Shown here: positions 1-8,812 of the stretch, piece after piece
How positions within the stretch are numbered: the stretch's first letter is position 1
How the letters are laid out: every line of letters begins with the position of its first letter
Assembly (NCBI RefSeq): GCF_008729015.1
Contig: NZ_RKSM01000001.1
Span: forward strand, 496,001-560,000
Reading direction: 5' to 3'
Source: Haloarcula sp. CBA1129
GTDB taxonomy: Archaea > Halobacteriota > Halobacteria > Halobacteriales > Haloarculaceae
Length of the DNA: 64,000 nt
Program-made: the position numbers and the translations under genes
Notes under the pieces: model-generated
Told to the model about the DNA's origin: nothing
What the model saw: the letters and a program-made list of their open reading frames with translations, nothing else
Database searches by the model: none

Positions 1-109
1 CAGCCGGCTCCTCTATGTGGACGACCGGTGAGATTGACTCGTAATCCTGAATGAGCCGTGGCTCCCCGTTCCGGCGTTGTCGACGTTTGATTCTCGCTTC
101 GATGTCCAT
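1..109 (-). CDS. Hypothetical protein, 5' part only
   Basis: An open frame runs leftward from an ATG at 107-109 to the window edge, giving 36 residues that begin MDIEARIKRRQRRNGEP and continue with an acidic stretch. I do not recognise the family. An A/T-rich stretch at 143-157, read on the minus strand as a TATA-like element, lies about 40 bases upstream of the ATG. The gene may therefore have its own promoter, although it also lies 59 bases downstream of the glpK-linked membrane protein on the same strand. It may belong to the glycerol region, but nothing in the visible residues shows this. Confidence 0.5.
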   Translation of the reverse strand, partial: MDIEARIKRRQRRNGEPRLIQDYESISPVVHIEEPA

Positions 110-168
110 GCTTGGAAATTAAATCGTTAGTATGTCTGATTGGACGAGTAAATAAAAAGGCGTGTGGC

Positions 169-1260
169 TTACGGCAGGGGGACAGCTGCAGATGTCGTGA
201 ATACTCCAGCCAGTGCCAGAATGCCAAGGATGAGGGTCGTCGTGATGATGGAGGCGGCTGGCGGGTCGAAGTGCGTGTCGGAGTGCGCATAGAAGATGCG
301 CTGGTACACTTCACCGAGCAGTGCACCTAGGATGCCGAAGAACGCACCCAGACCGAGCGCGACCAGCACACTCGCTCCGTCTGTCATCGCCATACTAGCG
401 ACGAACGTGGCTGGGAGCGTCATGTGGTGTGTGACCGGGAACTTCTCCACGCCGAGGTTCAGGAACAGCAGACTCGCTGCTGAGATACCGAACGGCAGGA
501 AGAGACTCCCGGTTTTGGCGAAGATGTACGCGCCAAGGATGCCGGTGATGAGTCCGAGCATTGCGACGTGTGTCCACTTGTACTGGTGTGGCAGCCACGG
601 CTCGACAGCCGGTCGCTCGGCAGCCATGGCTCCGCCATCCGTTGCGACTTCTTCACTGCTGCTCGACCGCATTTTTCCGCTCTCGAACGGCGACATATCG
701 AGCAGACCGCTTCCGCGGGCACGGCCGATGACCGGGTACCCAAAGACCAGACGGGCGATAACGGCCGTCAGGATGACGCCTGCTGCAGGCGGATCAATGG
801 GAACACCGAGTCCACCGGACGTCTGCCGGATTGCCATACCTAGGACACCGAATACCCCACCGACTGCAAGGACGTCCGGTCGGGTACCAAGGGCGTAGGC
901 GATGTCCTTTGCCGGGTGGTAGTCACCGTCGTCCGGCTCGTACATCCCGTCGTACTTCGCAGCGTACGCGGCTGCTGCCACACCACCAGCGAAGGCGACG
1001 TGTGGCCCGAACACGGGACCGAAGGCCAGTGGGCCGACAATTCCGGCACCGTACCCACCGGCGGCACCCGAGATAACGTCAGGAGAACCACCGACGAACG
1101 ACTCCGAGACGACGTTGCCAGCCTCTCCGATAAGGACCATGAAGCCGGTGAAACAGAACGCTGGGAGTGCACCGATAGAGGCCCCGAATGCTCCGCCTGC
1201 AAACGCCGCGATAGCGAGGACGAGCATATCGACCGCCGTGAGTCCGAATGCGATCGCCAT
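169..1260 (-). CDS. Polytopic membrane protein linked to glpK, possible glycerol facilitator
   Basis: This 363-aa protein has many hydrophobic Gly/Ala-rich segments separated by short acidic loops, consistent with a multi-pass membrane protein. A hydrophilic Ser/Glu-rich insertion sits near residues 195-225. Its ATG at 1258-1260 lies 3 bases after the glpK stop codon, so the two are almost certainly one operon. Haloarchaeal glpK genes are commonly followed by a membrane protein of this kind, which has been proposed to help glycerol entry. That role is inferred from linkage: I see no MIP/aquaporin NPA motifs, so it is not a classical GlpF. Transport of another C3 compound is equally possible. 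Confidence 0.75.
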   Translation of the reverse strand: MAIAFGLTAVDMLVLAIAAFAGGAFGASIGALPAFCFTGFMVLIGEAGNVVSESFVGGSPDVISGAAGGYGAGIVGPLAFGPVFGPHVAFAGGVAAAAYAAKYDGMYEPDDGDYHPAKDIAYALGTRPDVLAVGGVFGVLGMAIRQTSGGLGVPIDPPAAGVILTAVIARLVFGYPVIGRARGSGLLDMSPFESGKMRSSSSEEVATDGGAMAAERPAVEPWLPHQYKWTHVAMLGLITGILGAYIFAKTGSLFLPFGISAASLLFLNLGVEKFPVTHHMTLPATFVASMAMTDGASVLVALGLGAFFGILGALLGEVYQRIFYAHSDTHFDPPAASIITTTLILGILALAGVFTTSAAVPLP

Positions 1261-1263
1261 CTG

Positions 1264-2796
1264 TTATTCCTCCTGTGCCCAGTCGCGGGACCGGTCGACG
1301 GCGTCGTCCCAGCGGGCGTACATCTTGTCTGCATCCTCGGCGTCCATCTCCGGCGAGAACTCCTTGTCGACTTGCCAGTTGTCCCGGAGTTCGTCGACAG
1401 TATCCCAGTACCCGACGGCGAGACCGGCCGCGTAGGCCGACCCAAGGGCGGTGGTCTCGTCGACCTGTGGGCGGGCGATGTCCGTCTGGATGATGTCCGA
1501 CTGGAGCTGACAGAGGAAGTTGTTCTTGACGGCACCGCCGTCGACTCGTAGCGTCGTCATCTCGACACCGGAGTCTTCCTCCATCGCTTCCGCGAGGTCG
1601 CGGGTCTGGTACGCGATGGATTCCAGAGTCGCACGGACGATGTGTTCTTTTCGCGTTCCGCGAGTCATCCCGACAATCGTCCCGCGGGCACGGCCGTCCC
1701 AGTGCGGAGCGCCGAGGCCCGTGAAGGCCGGCACCATATAGACACCGTCGGTCGATTCGACCGAGCGGGCCAGTTCCGCCGTCTGGGCGGCGTTGTTGAT
1801 GAGGTCGACGTCTTCGAGCCATTCGATGGCCGCGCCGGCGATGAAGATGGAACCTTCGAGCGCGTACTGGACTGGCTCGCCGGACATCTGGAAGCCGACG
1901 GTCGTCAGGAGGCCGTTATCCGAGGCGACTGCTTCGGAACCGGTGTTCATCAGGTAGAACGCGCCGGTGCCGTAGGTGTTTTTCGCGTCGCCCTTGTCGA
2001 AGCAGGTCTGACCGAACAGCGCAGCCTGCTGGTCGCCCAGCGCGCCCGCAACGGGGACTTCCTCTTCGAGGAAGCCGTCCGCGTCGGTGTGGCCGTACAG
2101 GCTCTCGTCGGAGGACGGACGGACTTCCGGAACCATGGATTCCGGGACGCCGAACTCGTCGAGGAGTTCATCGTCCCACTCCATGTCGTGGATGTTGTAC
2201 AGCATCGTCCGCGATGCGTTCGAGACATCCGTAATGTGGTTGCCGGTGAGCTTGTAGATGAGCCACGCGTCGATGGTTCCCATCAGGAGTTCGCCATCCT
2301 CGGCTCGGTCGCGGAGATCAGCGCCGCGCGAGCTCTGCATCTTGAGCGGCTCCGCGTTGTCGAGAATCCACTCGGTCTTTGTCGCCGAGAAGTAGGCGTC
2401 ACATTCCAGCCCGGTCTTCCCCCGAATCCATTCGACCTTGTCCTCTTCTTGGATTTCCTCGACGCGGTCGGTGGTTCGGCGGTCCTGCCAGACCAGCGCG
2501 TTGTGGACCGGTTTGCCGGTCTCCTTATCCCAGACAATCGTCGTCTCACGCTGGTTCGTGATGCCGAGTGCTTCCAGCTGTTCGGCACCGACACCTGCAT
2601 CGGCAAGCCCCTTGGTCACGACTTCCTGCGTGTTTTCCCAGATTTCGACGGGGTCGTGTTCGACCCAGCCGGGCTCCGGATAGATCTGTTCGTGTTTCTC
2701 GTAAGCGTTCGCAACGACCTGGCCGCTATGGTCGAATACCATGAAGCGAGTGCCAGTCGTTCCCTGGTCGATTGCGCCAACGTATGTGTCTGCCAT
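1264..2796 (-). CDS. glpK: Glycerol kinase
   Basis: GlpK phosphorylates glycerol with ATP to sn-glycerol 3-phosphate in the cytoplasm, the first step of glycerol use in haloarchaea. The 510-aa length is normal for the family. The N-terminal FGGY phosphate-binding loop reads GAIDQGTTGTRFMVFD. The second actin-like domain carries GDQQAALFGQ around residue 255 and the signature VDGGAVKNNFLCQLQSD near residue 415. The ATG start is preceded by GGAG nine bases upstream. The leader holds a strong inverted repeat and there is a TATA-like box further up, so it heads the transcript with the membrane protein behind it. Its product feeds GlpABC encoded on the other side of the transducer gene. Confidence 0.97.
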   Translation of the reverse strand: MADTYVGAIDQGTTGTRFMVFDHSGQVVANAYEKHEQIYPEPGWVEHDPVEIWENTQEVVTKGLADAGVGAEQLEALGITNQRETTIVWDKETGKPVHNALVWQDRRTTDRVEEIQEEDKVEWIRGKTGLECDAYFSATKTEWILDNAEPLKMQSSRGADLRDRAEDGELLMGTIDAWLIYKLTGNHITDVSNASRTMLYNIHDMEWDDELLDEFGVPESMVPEVRPSSDESLYGHTDADGFLEEEVPVAGALGDQQAALFGQTCFDKGDAKNTYGTGAFYLMNTGSEAVASDNGLLTTVGFQMSGEPVQYALEGSIFIAGAAIEWLEDVDLINNAAQTAELARSVESTDGVYMVPAFTGLGAPHWDGRARGTIVGMTRGTRKEHIVRATLESIAYQTRDLAEAMEEDSGVEMTTLRVDGGAVKNNFLCQLQSDIIQTDIARPQVDETTALGSAYAAGLAVGYWDTVDELRDNWQVDKEFSPEMDAEDADKMYARWDDAVDRSRDWAQEE

Positions 2797-2817
2797 TGTT
2801 GTTTTCTCCGTGGTGGA

Positions 2818-2841
2818 GGTAGCTTATTTATGAAAGCTACC
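2818..2841. promoter_or_regulatory. 8-8-8 inverted repeat in the glpK leader
   Basis: Perfect arms GGTAGCTT (2818-2825) and AAGCTACC (2834-2841) flank an 8-base spacer, 22-45 bases before the glpK start. With a TATA-like box at 2871-2878, transcription would start near 2848, so the repeat would lie just inside the transcript. It could be a repressor operator or an RNA hairpin next to the ribosome binding site. Which of these applies is inference. Confidence 0.5.
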
Positions 2842-2870
2842 ACCTTGCCAGTAAACAACATAGTGAACCA

Positions 2871-2878
2871 TTATAAAG
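2871..2878 (-). promoter_or_regulatory. TATA-like box for glpK
   Basis: On the minus strand this reads CTTTATAA, about 77 bases upstream of the glpK ATG in an A/T-rich patch of otherwise GC-rich DNA. It is the best TATA candidate for the operon. Archaeal spacing of about 26 bases predicts a leader of roughly 50 nucleotides. Confidence 0.45.
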
Positions 2879-2924
2879 ATTACTAATGGTGATGTTTGGC
2901 TAGTAAAGAAAGGGTGCGGCGGCG

Positions 2925-5468
2925 TTACCGGTCAGAATCGTACCGCTCAAGCTGTTTTGTGACCTGTGTGTCGAGTCGGTCGAGCACGCCCGGGACTGAA
3001 TCGGGCCCCTCCATACTATCGACGGCGTCTTCGATGATCGTTCGAACCGTATCGAACGGGCCGATCTGTGCGCCTCGTGTCGCCGTTGTGTCACGTGTGT
3101 CTATGAGCTGGTCAAACGCTGTTCGGTAGTGAGGGTTCTGCTCGAACCAGTCTGCCGACCGGAGCTGTGGAATCGCGTCAGCGTGAACCGGGAAGTACCC
3201 GGTTTCCTGATGCCACCGGCGCTGCTGGGCCGGTTCAGTGAGCCACGTCAGGAATTCGCCGACAGCGTCATGTACGGCCCCGGAAACTGCCTCGCCGACC
3301 CAGAGAGATGCGCCGCCGACGAGCACGCCAGTCCGGTCGTCAAGTACGGGGAATCGGCCGGTTCCAACATCGAAGTCAGCGTTGCTTTCGATGCTGTTCA
3401 GGGACGATGTCGAGCCGATCAGCATCGCGGCGTTCCCCTCGGCGAAGTGAGTTCGGGCGGCACCTCTGGCTTCGATGCCGGGATCGTGGTACAGTCCGTC
3501 CGCTTCGAGGCCCTGCCACCACTCGAACAAGTCGTGGGCGAACTCCCCGTCGAGATAGCTCTCCGTCGGCGACCCGGCGCGACCGTTGCGCTGGTCCACA
3601 AGAAGCTGGTCAGCCTCGGCGAACCACTGCTCGACGAACCACGAGTAGTTCGCAAACGTGATACCGGCATCTACGCCACTCTCGTCGACGAGCTGTTCAG
3701 CCGCGCTCCGAACGTCAGCGAGGGTTTCCGGCGGCGAATCGGGATCGAGTCCAGCACGTCTGAACGCATCGCGGTTGTACGCCATCACCGGGTTCGACGC
3801 GTTGAACGGCAGCGAGTGGAGGGTTCCGTCGAAACGATAGTAGTTCGTCACCGGGTCGAGCAGCGAGTCGATATGGGCTGTCGGGAGGAGTTCCTCAACG
3901 GGCGTAAAGTATCCACTGTCGCGCGCACGCGTAGTGCCGATCTCGAATATCTGTGCGATTGCCGGTGGATCGCCGTTTTCGGCGGCATTCAGCGTCGCAT
4001 CGAGAGTTCCGCGGTAGCTCCCTTTCGACCGCAGTGCGAGACTGATCCCCTCCGTCTGTGATTCGAACTCACGAACCAGCTCTTCAAGCAGTAACGCTTT
4101 CTCACCGCCCATCGCGTGCCAGAACTCGACGACGGTTCCGTCTGTGTTCGCCGCCACCGACCCAGTCGCCAGCTCGAAGGAATCAAGCGATGCTTCCAGC
4201 GATTCGGCCCGTTCAGTGAGTGTCGAAACCCGCGTCGAAACCTCCGCGAGCTCCGTCGTCTGGTCCGCTGCGGCGTCGGCAGCGACAGCTGCTTCTTCGG
4301 CTGTCCGAGCGCTGATATCCTCGACATCGTCGACCATCGACACGACTTCCTGTGTGGAATCAGCCTGCGTATCTGTCGCGTCATCGATTTCTTGGACGCT
4401 CGTATCGACCTCCTCGACCATCGAGACGACGGAATCCAGCTCATCGAGTGCGCTGGCGACTGACGACCGGGTGTCTTCGACACTCTCTCGGGTGTCGTAC
4501 ATCTCCGAAACCGTCGCGTCGGCCTGTTCGTGGACCTCCTGAATGGAGGCCGCAATCTCGTCAGTCGCCTCTTTCGTCTCGGTTGCGAGCGATTTGACTT
4601 CTTCGGCCACGACGGCGAACCCGTCGCCGGATTCTCCCGCACGGGCCGCTTCGATGTTGGCGTTCAGCGCCAGCATATTGGTCTGGTCCGCGACATCCGT
4701 GATGAAGCCGACAATCTCTTCGATGTCCGACAGCAGGTCGTTCAGTTGTTCGACCTTGTCGACGGTCGCTTCAGCGTTGTCGGTCAGTCGGTCGAGCGTC
4801 GTCATCGCCGAGGACGCCGACTCCAGTGCGGATTCGCCTCGAACGCTGGCTTCGCTGGAGGTGTCTGCGACCTCGTTTGCGGCGCTCGCTATCTCCTCTA
4901 TCGTCGCCGAGAGGTTCCGCATCTCGTCGGAGATTGACTGTATCTCATCGCGTTGCTCGTCCGACCCGGTCGAAATCTCCCCGACAGCACCGCTCACATC
5001 CCGGCTGGCGGACTTGACCGACCCGAGACGGGTGTCGACCTGTTCCGTTGCGGCGGTCACCTGTTCGCTGAACGACGCCATCCGGTCGACGGTGTCTGTC
5101 CACTCACGAAGCAGTTCGTCGTATGCGTCGTACAGCGGTTCCGCCGCCTCAGCCGGTGGCTGTCCCGGCTTCGCCGTGAGATCACCATCAGCGTTTTCCC
5201 TGGCCACAGCGGTGAGACGGTCGACAGCGGTTTCGAGCGCGCGACGCTCCGCCCGCTCCTGTTCGAGTTCCGCCGCCAGTTGCTCACATTGTGCTTTCAG
5301 TTCCGCCCGTTCAGGGCCGCTTTCCGTCTCTGGTTCTTTCTGGAGGGATTCTGCCGACGGCGATTCATCTTCCGACTCGTTTCCATCCCGCCCCTCTGTG
5401 ACGCCGCCGTCGGTACGTTCCTCGTCAGGCGGGCCGTCTTCTGAATCAAGTGGGTTCCATTTACTCAT
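2925..5468 (-). CDS. Soluble chemotaxis transducer fused to a UgpB-like glycerol-3-phosphate binding domain
   Basis: From the ATG at 5468 this is an 847-aa protein with no transmembrane segment and no signal peptide. It has an acidic N-terminus, a coiled coil (about 45-95), a HAMP-like stretch, then an MCP signalling region (about 140-435) with the conserved hairpin tip [20 protein letters not shown] near 260-280. After a short linker, residues 445-847 match extracellular solute-binding proteins of the UgpB type. Shared elements are [48 protein letters not shown] and [10 protein letters not shown]. UgpB binds glycerol 3-phosphate, and the flanking genes make and oxidise it, so a cytosolic G3P chemosensor is inferred. 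An upstream in-frame GTG at 5498 would add 10 residues and has a TATA-like box about 30 bases before it. The ATG has GGGAG upstream and is preferred. Confidence 0.9.
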   Translation of the reverse strand: MSKWNPLDSEDGPPDEERTDGGVTEGRDGNESEDESPSAESLQKEPETESGPERAELKAQCEQLAAELEQERAERRALETAVDRLTAVARENADGDLTAKPGQPPAEAAEPLYDAYDELLREWTDTVDRMASFSEQVTAATEQVDTRLGSVKSASRDVSGAVGEISTGSDEQRDEIQSISDEMRNLSATIEEIASAANEVADTSSEASVRGESALESASSAMTTLDRLTDNAEATVDKVEQLNDLLSDIEEIVGFITDVADQTNMLALNANIEAARAGESGDGFAVVAEEVKSLATETKEATDEIAASIQEVHEQADATVSEMYDTRESVEDTRSSVASALDELDSVVSMVEEVDTSVQEIDDATDTQADSTQEVVSMVDDVEDISARTAEEAAVAADAAADQTTELAEVSTRVSTLTERAESLEASLDSFELATGSVAANTDGTVVEFWHAMGGEKALLLEELVREFESQTEGISLALRSKGSYRGTLDATLNAAENGDPPAIAQIFEIGTTRARDSGYFTPVEELLPTAHIDSLLDPVTNYYRFDGTLHSLPFNASNPVMAYNRDAFRRAGLDPDSPPETLADVRSAAEQLVDESGVDAGITFANYSWFVEQWFAEADQLLVDQRNGRAGSPTESYLDGEFAHDLFEWWQGLEADGLYHDPGIEARGAARTHFAEGNAAMLIGSTSSLNSIESNADFDVGTGRFPVLDDRTGVLVGGASLWVGEAVSGAVHDAVGEFLTWLTEPAQQRRWHQETGYFPVHADAIPQLRSADWFEQNPHYRTAFDQLIDTRDTTATRGAQIGPFDTVRTIIEDAVDSMEGPDSVPGVLDRLDTQVTKQLERYDSDR

Positions 5469-5817
5469 TGTCGCTCCCGTTGGCCGAACGGCCAACACGC
5501 TCTCGGGAATAGTCCACTATCAAAATATATAATAGTTACTGTCGAAACGGTATGAGTGATAACTACTGTTTGGGCAGAGATTCAGTGCCAAGATGGCAGT
5601 CCTCACCCCATATAAATTGAAATAATTAAGTCATTATTCGAAAATGTGTTTATACTTCTAACAATGCCTCTCAGAACCTACTGAGAAGTGTGTGCCAATA
5701 GTCCACAATCACCAGTGTAGGGTGACGCTATTCCTCATGATTACATAGAAAATTTACTACCCAAACACCAGCAACGGTAAAGTGAAGTGTATGCGCTCCA
5801 AACCCACGGAAAGATAG
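5469..5817. promoter_or_regulatory. Divergent regulatory region between the transducer gene and glpA
   Basis: This 349-bp stretch has no convincing gene and is A/T-rich. For the transducer gene it contains a TATA-like run at 5523-5533 (minus strand TATATATT) and a near-palindrome TTGGCCG-AA-CGGCCAA at 5480-5495, 12-27 bases upstream of the ATG. For glpA it has several A/T-rich candidates, including CATATAAATTG near 5609-5619 and TTTACTAC near 5753. A purine-rich GGAAAG lies just before the glpA ATG. A short inverted repeat at 5669-5686 is listed separately. Shared control of sensing and G3P oxidation is possible. Confidence 0.5.
5669..5686. promoter_or_regulatory. Inverted repeat upstream of glpA
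   Basis: Perfect 6-base arms TCTCAG and CTGAGA are separated by 6 bases (AACCTA), about 132 bases before the glpA start. It could be an operator for the glpABC operon or the divergent transducer gene. Arms this short also occur by chance. Confidence 0.3.
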
Positions 5818-7548
5818 ATGGGACCGACACCACACATCGCCGTCATCGGTGGCGGCTCGACTGGGGCGGGCATCGCGCGGGACCTCGCGATGCGCGGGCT
5901 CGACGTGACCCTCGTAGAACAGGGGAATCTGACCCACGGGACCACCGGTCGGATGCACGGGCTGCTCCACAGCGGCGGGCGATACGCCGTTTCGGATCAG
6001 GCCAGCGCGACCGAGTGTATCGAGGAGAACCGTGTGCTTCGGGATATCGCAAGCCACTGTGTCGAGATGACCGGTGGTCTGTTCGTCAAGCGACCGGAGG
6101 ACTCTGAAGAGTACTTCCAGAAGAAGCTCAGCGGCTGTGAGGAGTGCGGTATCCCCGCCGAAGTCGTCTCGGGGGAAGAAGCCCGCGCAATGGAGCCGCA
6201 CCTTGCGAAGGACATCGACAAGGCAATCAGCGTTCCTGACGGGGCTATCGACCCGTTCCGGCTGGTCGTCGCGAACGCCGCGAGCGCACAGGAACACGGC
6301 GCACGCATCGAGACACACAGCAAAGTGACCGACCTCCTCGTCGAGAGCGGTGAAGTCGTCGGGCTCGAGGTCGAGCACGACTCCGGCCCCGGGAAACGCG
6401 TCCACGGGACCGAGGGCGGGACCGAGGAAATCCGCGCCGATTACGTTGTGAACGCGACTGGGGCTTGGGCCGGTCGCATCGGCGACATGGCCGGGCTGGA
6501 CATCGAGGTCCGCCCCTCCAAGGGCGTCATGACCATCATGAACATCCGGCAGGTCGACACCGTCATCAACCGCTGTCGGCCGAAAGGCGACGCCGACATC
6601 GTCGTGCCCCACGAGACGACCGCGATTCTGGGCACGACAGACGAGGAGGTCGAGGACCCCGAGGACTACCCAGAGGAGCAGTGGGAAGTCGATATGATGA
6701 TCGACACCCTCTCGGAACTGATTCCGATGCTTGACGAGGCACGGACCATCCGCTCGTTCTGGGGCGTCCGTCCGCTGTATGAACCGCCGGATGTGGGCAG
6801 CGACGACCCGACGGACATCACGCGGGACTTCTTCTTGCTCGACCACGACGAGCGCGACGACCTGCCCGGCATGACCAGCATCGTCGGTGGGAAGTTCACC
6901 ACCTACCGGATGATGGGCGAGCAGATATCCGACCACGTCTGCGAGAAGTTCGGCATCGACGCCGACTGCCGGACGGCTGACGAGCCGCTCCCCGGCAGCG
7001 AGGACTTCTCGGTGCTGCGGGACTACATGGACGAGTTCGGGCTTCGCTCGCCCATCGGCCGCCGGAGCGTCGAGCGGCTGGGCTCCCGAGCCGACGACGT
7101 GCTCACAACCGACGGTCCCAATCCAACGGTCTGCGAGTGCGAGGGCGTCACCCGCGCCGAGATTCAGGACGCAATCAAGGGGTCCGGCTCTGACCTCAAT
7201 GCCGTCCGCATCCGCACCCGTGCGTCGATGGGCAACTGTCAGGGCGGCTTCTGCTCGCATCGGATGGCGAGTGAACTCCACTCGGAGTACGACGAACCGG
7301 TCGTCCGCGAGGCTTGGGACGAACTGCTACAGGAGCGCTGGAAGGGCCAACGCCACGCTCTCTGGGGCGAACAGCTCTCACAGGCCGCGCTGAACTACGC
7401 GCTGCACGCTACTACGCAGAACCGCGATCAGGACCCTGCCGACGGCGACCCGCTCGACTTCTCGGCGTTCGACTCGGGCCGCGGGCAGGCAGGCAGTAGT
7501 GTCGACAGTGCTGATGTCGCTGCCGACGGAGGGACAGATGGCTATTGA
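5818..7548 (+). CDS. glpA: Glycerol-3-phosphate dehydrogenase subunit A (anaerobic type)
   Basis: GlpA is the catalytic FAD subunit of the membrane-associated GlpABC complex, oxidising sn-glycerol 3-phosphate to dihydroxyacetone phosphate and passing electrons to the quinone pool. The 576-aa protein starts with the FAD-binding Rossmann motif [20 protein letters not shown] family-typical [17 protein letters not shown] follows at about 40-60. The C-terminal region carries a BFD-like [2Fe-2S] domain with CECEG near residue 438 and NCQGGFC near 470. The acidic Asp/Gly-rich tail is typical of haloarchaeal proteins. It is the first gene of glpABC, and its last codons overlap the start of glpB by 11 bases. 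Haloarchaea use this anaerobic-type enzyme under aerobic conditions too. Confidence 0.97.
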   Translation: MGPTPHIAVIGGGSTGAGIARDLAMRGLDVTLVEQGNLTHGTTGRMHGLLHSGGRYAVSDQASATECIEENRVLRDIASHCVEMTGGLFVKRPEDSEEYFQKKLSGCEECGIPAEVVSGEEARAMEPHLAKDIDKAISVPDGAIDPFRLVVANAASAQEHGARIETHSKVTDLLVESGEVVGLEVEHDSGPGKRVHGTEGGTEEIRADYVVNATGAWAGRIGDMAGLDIEVRPSKGVMTIMNIRQVDTVINRCRPKGDADIVVPHETTAILGTTDEEVEDPEDYPEEQWEVDMMIDTLSELIPMLDEARTIRSFWGVRPLYEPPDVGSDDPTDITRDFFLLDHDERDDLPGMTSIVGGKFTTYRMMGEQISDHVCEKFGIDADCRTADEPLPGSEDFSVLRDYMDEFGLRSPIGRRSVERLGSRADDVLTTDGPNPTVCECEGVTRAEIQDAIKGSGSDLNAVRIRTRASMGNCQGGFCSHRMASELHSEYDEPVVREAWDELLQERWKGQRHALWGEQLSQAALNYALHATTQNRDQDPADGDPLDFSAFDSGRGQAGSSVDSADVAADGGTDGY

Positions 7549-8812
7549 GTCGGAGGTGCTCGTCATCGGCGGCGGTCTCGGTGGGCTGACCAGCGCGCTG
7601 GCTGCTGCTCGCGAGGGGGCCGACGTGCGGTTGGTCTCCTACAAACAGAGCACGCTCAGGCAGGCGTCGGGGCTCGTCGACGTACTGGGCTACACGCCCG
7701 ATGGCGACGGCCCGCTAACTGACCCATACGAGGCCATCCCGTCCCTGCCCGACTCCCACCCGTACCGGAAAGTCGGCGTCGGGACGGTCCGGGACGCGCT
7801 GTCGCTGTTCGACGACGCGGTCCCGACCTACGAGGGAGAGCACACGGACACGAACGCGCTGCTGCCGACCCACGGCGGGAGCATCAAGCCGACCGCCCGC
7901 TATCCGGCCGGGGCCAGCGCCGGCCTCGCCAGCGACACCCGTGACACGCTGCTCGTCGGCATCGAGGAGATGGTCGACTTCGACGCGCCCCACATCGCCG
8001 CCCATCTCGACGCGACGGGGGTCCCGTTCGACGTGCGCGGCGAGACAATTCGGTTCCCGGGCGACCTGCGTGCGGACGCGAAGGTCACGCGCTACGCCAA
8101 ACTGCTCGATACCAACAGCGAGGTGGCGGTCCGCGGGCGCATGGTTCCGGCCCGCGAGGCCCTCGCCCAGCGTGTGAATCCGCTGTTGGAGGACGAACAG
8201 CGGGTCGGCTTCCCCGCGATTCTGGGCGACGACAACCCCGGCGCGATCCGCGACGCGCTGGGTGAGCACCTCGGCGTCGACGTGTTCGAGGTGCCGATGG
8301 GGCCACCGTCGCTGCCCGGTCTCCGGCTGGAAGACGCCCTGTTCGCGGCGCTGGACGAGGCCGGGGCCAGCATCGAGACCGGCAACCCGGTAGTCGACTT
8401 CGATGGCGAGGACCGTATCGAACAGGTGTACATCGAGAAGAACGGCGCGAAGATACCCAACAGCGCCGACGAGTACGTTCTCGCGACCGGCGGCTTCGTC
8501 GGCAAGGGCGTCGAGTCCGACCGCGATGGGGTGTACGAGCCCGTCTTCGACTGCCATGTCCCCCACGCAACGGACCGCTACGACTGGTTCGAGGGCGAGT
8601 TGTTCGGCGACCACGAGTTCGCCCGCTACGGCGTGGCGACCGACGACGACCTGCGACCACTCGATGCGAGCGACAACCACGAGTTCGAGAACCTTCGGGC
8701 CGCCGGCTCGGTGCTGGGCGGCTACGACTTCGCCGCCGAGAAATCCGGCAGCGGCGTCTCGATTGCAACAGGCTACGCGGCGGGCCAGCGCGCCGCAGAG
8801 GAGGCACGATGA
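7538..8812 (+). CDS. glpB: Glycerol-3-phosphate dehydrogenase subunit B
   Basis: GlpB is the second flavin-binding subunit of the GlpABC complex and links GlpA to the iron-sulfur subunit GlpC. The 424-aa protein begins [27 protein letters not shown], a dinucleotide-binding fold at the very N-terminus. The C-terminus contains the second FAD contact region, ending [15 protein letters not shown]. An in-frame start at 7499 would put 13 non-conserved residues before the fold, so the ATG at 7538 is preferred. It overlaps the glpA stop by 11 bases and shares ATGA with glpC, which implies coupled translation. Confidence 0.95.
   Translation: MAIESEVLVIGGGLGGLTSALAAAREGADVRLVSYKQSTLRQASGLVDVLGYTPDGDGPLTDPYEAIPSLPDSHPYRKVGVGTVRDALSLFDDAVPTYEGEHTDTNALLPTHGGSIKPTARYPAGASAGLASDTRDTLLVGIEEMVDFDAPHIAAHLDATGVPFDVRGETIRFPGDLRADAKVTRYAKLLDTNSEVAVRGRMVPAREALAQRVNPLLEDEQRVGFPAILGDDNPGAIRDALGEHLGVDVFEVPMGPPSLPGLRLEDALFAALDEAGASIETGNPVVDFDGEDRIEQVYIEKNGAKIPNSADEYVLATGGFVGKGVESDRDGVYEPVFDCHVPHATDRYDWFEGELFGDHEFARYGVATDDDLRPLDASDNHEFENLRAAGSVLGGYDFAAEKSGSGVSIATGYAAGQRAAEEAR

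Noticed and set aside
5480-5495. Near-palindrome TTGGCCG-AA-CGGCCAA as a firm operator for the transducer gene.
   Set aside because: If the GTG at 5498 is the true start, the repeat is within the coding sequence. Kept only as a note in the regulatory region.
5728-7281. A 517-codon open frame antisense to glpA.
   Set aside because: Same cause: low stop-codon frequency in the antisense frame of a GC-rich gene. The glpA frame has clear FAD and iron-sulfur motifs.
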